64,000 nt of DNA, from positions 49,578 through 113,577 of the forward strand of contig NZ_SADR02000018.1 in NCBI RefSeq assembly GCF_004010325.2. Reading direction: 5' to 3'. The translations under genes were made by a program, and so were the position numbers. The DNA comes from Mesorhizobium sp. M00.F.Ca.ET.216.01.1.1. Its GTDB lineage: Bacteria; Pseudomonadota; Alphaproteobacteria; Rhizobiales; Rhizobiaceae. Numbering within the stretch: position 1 is the stretch's first letter; each line of letters begins with the position of its first letter. Shown piece by piece: positions 58,980 to 64,000 of this stretch. The notes under the pieces were generated by a model, which ran no database searches, was not told where the DNA came from, and saw nothing but the letters and a program-made list of their open reading frames with translations.

Positions 58980-59350
58980 ATGGTCAGGAGGGCGGAAGCG
59001 GCTTGCTCGGCAAGGGGGAGCGCGACACAACTGCCGACGAGACCGAGAAGGAGATTGCCGACGGTCGTGCGTCGGGCGACAGCCCCGTGACCAAAGGTGG
59101 CAATCATTGGCGCAACGGCTCTGCCAAGATTGGCGCCCAGCGCCAGAGCGATGCCAAGACCCGGTCCGATCATTCCGCCTGCGGCCAGCAATACGGCAAG
59201 AAGCACAACCGCGAGACTGGACGACGAGCCAATCGCCAGCACGGCTGCAACGATGACAGCAGGCACTGGCACTGCTTCCAGAAGAGCCATCAAGGCCAGA
59301 AGAACCGCCCTAGGACTGGATGACATGGCACGTCGGCCGAAGCCAGCCAA
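58980..59350 (-). pseudogene. Na/Pi-cotransporter fragment, copy 1
   Basis: The frame contains GSSSSLAVVLLAVLLAAGG, GPGLGIALALGANLGRAVAP and ARRTTVGNLLLGLVGSCVAL, which match the second PNaS repeat of NptA-type sodium/phosphate cotransporters. The N-terminal half and the C-terminus are missing. The frame then drifts into sequence that overlaps the start of luxR, so the luxR segment probably replaced the rest of the gene. Confidence 0.65.
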
Positions 59351-59390
59351 TCAAGCCGGACCGTTGCTACGGCGTGCCAACTGGTGCCGA

Positions 59391-60092
59391 TCAAGGGTTC
59401 GACCCCTCGAGCGAATAGCCGGCCGAGCGTATGGTGCGGATGAGGGTGCGCGATGAGACCTGGTTCAGGGTCTTTCTGAGCCGGCTGATATGCACGTCGA
59501 CGGTGCGGGCGTCGACATAGACGTTGCCCGGCCACACCGCGCCGATCAGCTCATCGCGACTGAAGACCTTTCCGGGATGTTGAAGCAGGTGCCGCAGCAG
59601 GTTGAACTCGATCGATCCCAGATGGATCTCCTGGCCGTTGCGGGAGACCCGATGGGTGTCGAGCCGCATTTCGAGGTCGCCATAGCTGAGGATCTTGCCT
59701 GCGACATCGCCAGCGGCCGGCCGTGCCCTGGCCAGTTTCGTGCGCAGGTAGGCGAGCAGCTTGGCCGGCGCGATCGGCCGCACAAAGCTCTCATCGATGC
59801 CGGCCTTCAAGAGATCGAGGTGCTGGTGCTCGGCTCCGGGTGCAATCAGGGCAACGACCGGCATGGCGCCGGTGTGGAGTTCCCGCTTGAGCCGGGCGCA
59901 AATGGCTGGCCCTGCTGTGCTCCCCGGTTGGCAGTCGAGCACCACCGCCTGCGGCTCCCGTTCGGCGGCCAGTGCGAGCGCCTCCTCGATATTGCCGGCC
60001 AGCTCGCTCGCGAAGCCGTCCACGTCCAGGATGTGGCTGAAGACCAGATAGAACTCGGCATCCTCCGAGCAGATCAGCACCAGTGGCTTCAT
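59391..60092 (-). CDS. OmpR/PhoB-family response regulator with atypical receiver
   Basis: A 233-aa response regulator. Phospho-acceptor candidate Asp53 is in VVLDCQPG, with acidic Glu10-Asp11. The normally conserved Thr/Ser and Lys are replaced (VALIAPG, SFVRPIAP). The C-terminal winged-helix domain is complete: LGSIEFNLLRHLLQHPGKVF, SRDELIGAVWPGNVYVDART, VDVHISRLRKTL. The DNA-binding part looks functional while phosphorylation may be weakened. It lies upstream of the phosphate-transporter fragment and may once have regulated it. The 3' half is copied in the second repeat at 63713. Confidence 0.88.
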   Translation of the reverse strand: MKPLVLICSEDAEFYLVFSHILDVDGFASELAGNIEEALALAAEREPQAVVLDCQPGSTAGPAICARLKRELHTGAMPVVALIAPGAEHQHLDLLKAGIDESFVRPIAPAKLLAYLRTKLARARPAAGDVAGKILSYGDLEMRLDTHRVSRNGQEIHLGSIEFNLLRHLLQHPGKVFSRDELIGAVWPGNVYVDARTVDVHISRLRKTLNQVSSRTLIRTIRSAGYSLEGSNP

Positions 60093-60737
60093 CAGCAGAG
60101 CCTTGCCTCAAAACACGAAACCGGCCCCTCTATTGCGTGGTGAGTGCCTCGGAATGCCGGTCCGTTGCCGCCGCCAAGATAATCTCATCTTCCCGTGTTA
60201 CGGACGGCTACCGTCAGCTACGTTAGTAGCCCACTTTGCCGGCTAGGGGTTCTTGGTTGTTGTGTAGACGTAGACGCACTCAAAACGAATACCCCCATAT
60301 GGGCAGGTTGCTCTTGGCGAGGACCAGAGGGTGTGTCGGCTTATCCCGATCATCCAGGTCGATCTGGACGCCCCGGACTGCCGGCAGCATCTGGTCTATC
60401 GGTTTCTTTGGCATGGCTACCTCAAAGGCACTTCTCGCCATCGCTGCGATGCTTGAAACAGAACCAATGCGGTGCCTGCTTTGGCTTTGCGAAACCCCAG
60501 CCAGCATCCTTGCCGCACGGCACATGCTCGCGCCGATGATGCTGGATACCGGGCGCCGTGACGTGTTCGGGACTAGGCACATTCGCCGCGTGACCTTCCC
60601 ACGAGGAATCGCCAACGAAGCCACCCCACGTGGCAATCTGGCTAGGCAGTCGTGCGATGTTTGGCACCGGTTCAAAATCGCTACCTCATGGCAGCCGGCG
60701 AGCGAAAGCCAAGGGCGGCGGAAATACGATGGGCGGC
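60093..60737. other. Stretch without a convincing gene
   Basis: About 645 bp before the IclR fragment. Frames on both strands lack known motifs or ribosome-binding sites. The DNA is patchwork-like and fits decayed or rearranged sequence. Confidence 0.4.
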
Positions 60738-60940
60738 CTAGGCTACCATGTCGCCCAGTTCGCTTATGCGCTCTTCCGGTACCCGGTTTTCCGGCGCTGC
60801 GATGTTCAGCGCCGCGATTATCTTACCCGGCGCCACAAACACCGGTGCGGTGATCGAAATCAGATCGTCGTTGATCTCGCCGCGACTGACGAAAAACTTT
60901 GAGGAAATCGAGAAGCTGTTTGGCGGCGACGCATGAAACT
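60738..60940 (-). pseudogene. IclR-family regulator C-terminal fragment
   Basis: The end of the frame reads SRGEINDDLISITAPVFVAP, then GKIIAALNIAAPENRVPEER and ISELGDMVA, the closing part of an IclR effector domain. No helix-turn-helix part is present. On the other strand the right edge meets the start of the PIN toxin gene. Confidence 0.65.
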
Positions 60941-61319
60941 TCTGCTCGATACCCATCTTCTGCTCTGGGCGGCGGGCGAGCCCGACAAGCTGCCGCCTGC
61001 CGCCCTCGCTGAGATCGAGAATGCCGACAACGACCTGACGTTCAGTGCTGCAAGTCTCTGGGAGATCGCAATCAAACGGGGTCTGGGCCGCGCGGACTTT
61101 ACGGTCGATGCGCGTCTTTTGCGCCGGGGCCTGATCGACAACGGCTATTATGAGCTGCCAATCACAAGCGAGCATGCCATAACCGTGGAGGGGCTTCCCG
61201 CTATCCATGAGGACCCCTTCGATCGGATCCTGATTGCTCAGTCGATCGTGGAGGGCATTATATTGCTGACCGTCGACGATCTGGTTGCACGGTATCCCGC
61301 GCCTATACGTCGCCTTTGA
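60893..61319 (+). CDS. PIN-domain toxin (VapC-like) with truncated antitoxin tail
   Basis: The toxin is 60933-61319, 128 aa: MKLLLDTHLLLWAAGEPDKL, then SAASLWEIAIKRGLGRADF and a late acidic DPFDRILIAQS motif. These carry the three to four acidic residues of a PIN RNase. Directly before it, in the plus-strand frame ending at 60936, only FEEIEKLFGGDA remains of a Phd-type antitoxin. The antitoxin body has been replaced by the IclR fragment. The toxin may therefore be unguarded, silenced, or neutralised in trans. Confidence 0.8.
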
Positions 61320-61429
61320 CAACCCCCGCCCGGAGCCCGAGCCACAGATCGGCTGCTTCAGCGAGGCCTTCTTCCTGCCGCTCCCGCGCATTCGACCACT
61401 TCTTAGTCTTTGCCTTCGTGGTCGCTTCG

Positions 61430-61652
61430 GCTCTATCGCGAGCGCTCGCATTTCGACGGTCAAAACGTGCTCGAAAGCGGCGGCACCTCGCCCGATGAAC
61501 GCAAGGACGGCTGGCTGAACCGACTGGTCGGCATGCTGCCGAAATCTCGCGGCGAGGCGATCGCCTTCGCGCCGACCATCCCGCTGGCGCTGCGAGGCCA
61601 GTTGGAGGTCACCTCCTATGCGCCATCCGTGCTGCCAGCAGGGCGGGATTGA
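61430..61652 (+). pseudogene. DUF1501-family fragment
   Basis: RYRERSHFDGQNVLESGGTS, then DGWLNRLVGMLPKSRGEAIA and FAPTIPLALRGQLEV, match an internal part of DUF1501 proteins. Both ends are missing. It is one of several fragments between the two repeats. Confidence 0.65.
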
Positions 61653-61817
61653 TGGAGAGGTTTTCGCGGCCGGCCTTCATCTCCTGTAGCAATCCCTACT
61701 CTGTCAGAGCCGGCAAGACCGTCGTACAAACACACCCACGTCCGGATGGCAAGCCATCATGCGCCATCTTGCTAGCAGTGCGATGAAGGTCTATATTTAC
61801 AGCAAAAGGAGTCCTTT

Positions 61818-62066
61818 ATGGCCGAACCCCAGCTTTCCGTACGCAGCGCCAAGGCGCGTGATCTTGCGCATCGGCTTGCTCGACGCGAGAACCGGTCGAT
61901 CGCCGACGTGGTTGAGCGCGCGCTGGAATCTTATGAGGTCCGGGAAGCAGGTCGCGAGCCGGCAACGACGTTCTATCCTCGTATTGCTAGCGCCTATGGT
62001 ACTGAAATCAACCTCGAAGCAGTGATCCGGGATAATCGGCAGGTTCATGCGGGACCTGACCTTTGA
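61818..62066 (+). CDS. vapB: VapB-type antitoxin
   Basis: An 82-aa protein. The N-terminal ribbon-helix-helix-like part (LSVRSAKARDLAHRLARREN, then RSIADVVERALESYEV) should bind DNA, and the polar C-terminus binds the toxin. AAAAGGAG precedes the ATG. It overlaps the VapC gene by 4 bp, the usual type II arrangement. Confidence 0.85.
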   Translation: MAEPQLSVRSAKARDLAHRLARRENRSIADVVERALESYEVREAGREPATTFYPRIASAYGTEINLEAVIRDNRQVHAGPDL

Positions 62067-62476
62067 TCTTCCTTGATACCAACGTCATTTCCGAGACGCT
62101 CAGGAAGTCGCCCGATCCTGCCGTGATCGCATGGTTGATCCGCCATGACGCTGAACTTGCGCTTCCGACAGTGACCATCGCCGAGATCGCCTTCGGCATC
62201 CAGAAGATTAGACCCGATCAGCGTGCCGAGCGTTTGGAGCAGGGGCTCTCGGATTGGCGTCGTCGGTTTGCTGATCGGATCTTCGGGCTAACCGAGGAAG
62301 CCGCGATAGCCTATGGGGAAATCATGGGTACTGCCGTGCGGCAGGGCCGGGGGATGTCGGCGCCCGACGGCATGATTGCTGCAATCTCAAGGGTGAATGG
62401 CGGCCGCTTGGCAACGCGGAATTTGGGTGACTTCGGCACGACCGGTCTCAAGTTGGTCTCTCCGTGGGAGTTCTGA
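62063..62476 (+). CDS. vapC: VapC-type PIN toxin
   Basis: A 137-aa PIN-domain RNase. The opening FLDTNVISETLRKSPDPAV, middle PTVTIAEIAFGI and later MSAPDGMIAAISRVNGGRLA with TRNLGDF provide the acidic active site (Asp, Glu, Asp). The form resembles FitB/VapC of alphaproteobacteria. It overlaps vapB by 4 bp and ends 33 bp before the second luxR repeat. Confidence 0.9.
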   Translation: MIFLDTNVISETLRKSPDPAVIAWLIRHDAELALPTVTIAEIAFGIQKIRPDQRAERLEQGLSDWRRRFADRIFGLTEEAAIAYGEIMGTAVRQGRGMSAPDGMIAAISRVNGGRLATRNLGDFGTTGLKLVSPWEF

Positions 62477-62509
62477 CCCGTCGGAAATGGGCTCATTCAG
62501 GATTGGAGG

Positions 62510-63262
62510 CTAGGCGATCAAACCCTGGCGGAAAGCTTCTGCGACAGCATGTATGGTGCTTGTTACACTAAGCCTTTCACGCACCAGTCGCAGGTGAGTA
62601 TCGGCTGTATTGCGGCTGATATTGAGGCGATCGGCGATTTCGTCCACGGTGAGGCCTTCGGAAGCCCAGCGCAGAACATCGCCCTGTCGCGGAGATAAGT
62701 GCGTGGGCTTCGAGTTGCGTTTCCCGTCCGCCAGAATAGCCGCGCAACCAAAAGCGCAAGCAGCGACGAACTGCAAGGCGAGACGGTCGTGAGAATCCAG
62801 ACCCAGCTTTTCGCCTGCGACGGAAAAGCCCGCCGCCCGTCCTTCCAATGTCACAAACGGTATTGTGAACCCTTCGCATAATCCAAATTCGGTCGCCTCG
62901 TCCATGATCCGCTGGCCGTGAGGGCATAGCCTGCACATTTCGTCGATCTCGCTCCAGTGGAAGGGGCTGCTACCGCGGTTTACAAGTCGAATGGTTGGAT
63001 CGCGATAAAGATAGCCGTTTGAAAAATAGCGTTCGGACCATTCTTCTGGCCAGGCATCGAGCAACACATGTGAAACCTGCTCTCGTTTCAGAGCACGAGG
63101 CGGAGGAATTGGCCCCGCCAGCAAATTCGTGGCGCCCAGTCGTTTCGCATAGCAAAGTAGGTGCCGACAGATTTCTTGTTGGGTTGAGCTCTTCTGGACG
63201 AGATTCAGAAATTCGAACGTATCATCAAGGCGTCGGCGCCAAACCGCAGTTGCTCTTGCCAT
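62510..63262 (-). CDS. LuxR-family quorum regulator, copy 2
   Basis: A near-identical second copy of the protein at 58188-58940: autoinducer-binding domain plus LuxR helix-turn-helix, 250 aa. It differs at three residues: Gly for Val in AKRLGATN (which matches the usual family motif), Gly for Ser in SPRQGDV, and Ser for Gly in RERLSVTS (the family usually has Gly). The two copies may therefore differ in lactone binding and DNA binding. It lies right downstream of the vapBC genes. Confidence 0.88.
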   Translation of the reverse strand: MARATAVWRRRLDDTFEFLNLVQKSSTQQEICRHLLCYAKRLGATNLLAGPIPPPRALKREQVSHVLLDAWPEEWSERYFSNGYLYRDPTIRLVNRGSSPFHWSEIDEMCRLCPHGQRIMDEATEFGLCEGFTIPFVTLEGRAAGFSVAGEKLGLDSHDRLALQFVAACAFGCAAILADGKRNSKPTHLSPRQGDVLRWASEGLTVDEIADRLNISRNTADTHLRLVRERLSVTSTIHAVAEAFRQGLIA

Positions 63263-63301
63263 TGTTGTCGTAATAGCCAGGCTGAGGTGGGATGGTTGCT
63301 G

Positions 63302-63672
63302 ATGGTCAGGAGGGCGGAAGCGGCTTGCTCGGCAAGGGGGAGCGCGACACAACTGCCGACGAGACCGAGAAGGAGATTGCCGACGGTCGTGCGTCGGGCG
63401 ACAGCCCCGTGACCAAAGGTGGCAATCATTGGCGCAACGGCTCTGCCAAGATTGGCGCCCAGCGCCAGAGCGATGCCAAGACCCGGTCCGATCATTCCGC
63501 CTGCGGCCAGCAATACGGCAAGAAGCACAACCGCGAGACTGGACGACGAGCCAATCGCCAGCACGGCTGCAACGATGACAGCAGGCACTGGCACTGCTTC
63601 CAGAAGAGCCATCAAGGCCAGAAGAACCGCCCTAGGACTGGATGACATGGCACGTCGGCCGAAGCCAGCCAA
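63302..63672 (-). pseudogene. Na/Pi-cotransporter fragment, copy 2
   Basis: The second copy of the NptA-type fragment at 58980-59350. The predicted protein is identical, with GPGLGIALALGANLG and TTVGNLLLGLVG segments. It is truncated at the same place, so the fragment was already broken before the duplication. Confidence 0.65.
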
Positions 63673-63712
63673 TCAAGCCGGACCGTTGCTACGGCGTGCC
63701 AACTGGTGCCGA

Positions 63713-64000
63713 TCAAGGGTTCGACCCCTCGAGCGAATAGCCGGCCGAGCGTATGGTGCGGATGAGGGTGCGCGATGAGACCTGGTTCAGGGTCTTTCTG
63801 AGCCGGCTGATATGCACGTCGACGGTGCGGGCGTCGACATAGACGTTGCCCGGCCACACCGCGCCGATCAGCTCATCGCGACTGAAGACCTTTCCGGGAT
63901 GTTGAAGCAGGTGCCGCAGCAGGTTGAACTCGATCGATCCCAGATGGATCTCCTGGCCGTTGCGGGAGACCCGATGGGTGTCGAGCCGCATTTCGAGGTT
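63713..64000 (-). CDS. Response-regulator 3' part, running off the window
   Basis: The winged-helix DNA-binding domain of the regulator at 59391 (SRDELIGAVWPGNVYVDART and RTIRSAGYSLEGSNP) is repeated identically up to the window end. Whether the receiver domain follows, or the copy is cut, cannot be seen here. Confidence 0.7.
   Translation of the reverse strand, partial: NLEMRLDTHRVSRNGQEIHLGSIEFNLLRHLLQHPGKVFSRDELIGAVWPGNVYVDARTVDVHISRLRKTLNQVSSRTLIRTIRSAGYSLEGSNP

Larger units (their letters stand above)
58188..59677. repeat. 1.49-kb direct repeat, left copy
   Basis: This segment (luxR, a Na/Pi-transporter fragment and most of a response-regulator gene's 3' half) recurs at 62510-63999 at an offset of 4322 bp. 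I found only three base differences (58247, 58361, 58813), all changing a residue of LuxR. The left edge coincides exactly with the luxR stop codon. At the right edge the next base differs (59678 versus 64000), which is also the window end, so the true boundary is unknown. Confidence 0.9.
62510..63999. repeat. 1.49-kb direct repeat, right copy
   Basis: Matches 58188-59677 with three base differences (62569, 62683, 63135). It begins at the luxR stop codon, just as the left copy does; the sequence before it (GATTGGAGG) is unrelated to that before the left copy. The last base of the window differs from the left copy. Confidence 0.9.

Noticed and set aside
1..64000. CRISPR arrays, rRNA genes, prophage structural genes, nod/nif/fix genes
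   Set aside because: No regularly spaced repeats, ribosomal sequences, capsid or tail genes, or symbiosis genes were recognised on either strand.

Overview
The window looks like about 64 kb of a GC-rich alphaproteobacterial genome, most probably Mesorhizobium or a close rhizobial relative. The protein families, the gene order of the conjugation modules and the style of the transporter operons all point there. No rRNA, CRISPR array, nod or nif genes were seen.

Layout. (1) 1-10.9 kb is metabolic, chromosome-like DNA: an acyl-CoA synthetase, a DUF1499 membrane protein, a LacI-controlled spermidine/putrescine-type ABC operon ending in a nucleoside-phosphorylase-like enzyme, an MBL-fold hydrolase and a BioY biotin transporter. 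(2) 10.96-17.5 kb is the DNA-processing and control module of an integrative and conjugative element (ICE) of the ICEMlSym type. It holds a DUF3363 relaxase, a candidate oriT, a lytic transglycosylase, TraF protease, an RdfS-like excision factor, a DUF6499/DUF2285 pair that reads as an FseA-like activator joined by +1 ribosomal frameshifting, and a divergent QseM-like/QseC-like switch with two tandem operators. (3) 18.2-26.6 kb holds accessory ICE genes (DUF2493, a toprim/primase-like protein, DUF932), an excisionase-like gene overlapping a tyrosine integrase, a serine-recombinase remnant, a HipBA toxin-antitoxin pair and a tRNA-Pro fragment that may be an attachment scar. (4) 26.7-36.5 kb is a catabolic cargo: sulfatase-like hydrolase, inositol-monophosphatase-like enzyme, two glycerophosphodiesterase-family proteins, a LacI regulator and a complete carbohydrate-type ABC transporter. 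(5) 36.7-49.4 kb is the mating-pair-formation operon: traG, a ribbon-helix-helix gene, trbBCDEJKLFGI and DUF2274. (6) 49.6-64 kb is a rearranged regulatory and mobile zone: a TPR-LuxR regulator, a broken methyltransferase joined to an integrase remnant, a luxI-lysR pair behind a 16-bp palindrome, a Fic protein, a dead IS1595-type transposase, PIN/VapBC genes, several gene fragments, and a 1.49-kb direct repeat carrying a luxR gene twice.

How it may work together (inference). An acyl-homoserine-lactone made by the LuxI protein would activate one or both LuxR proteins. QseM would restrain LuxR and the FseA-like activator, and QseC would set the on/off state of qseM. The FseA-like fusion, made only when ribosomes slip, would drive the rdfS-like gene and excision. 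TraF, the relaxase, TraG and Trb proteins would then transfer the DNA. The sulfatase/phosphodiesterase/ABC block would be the metabolic payload.

All calls were made by reading the sequence. No database search was run, so family names rest on motif recognition and gene order.
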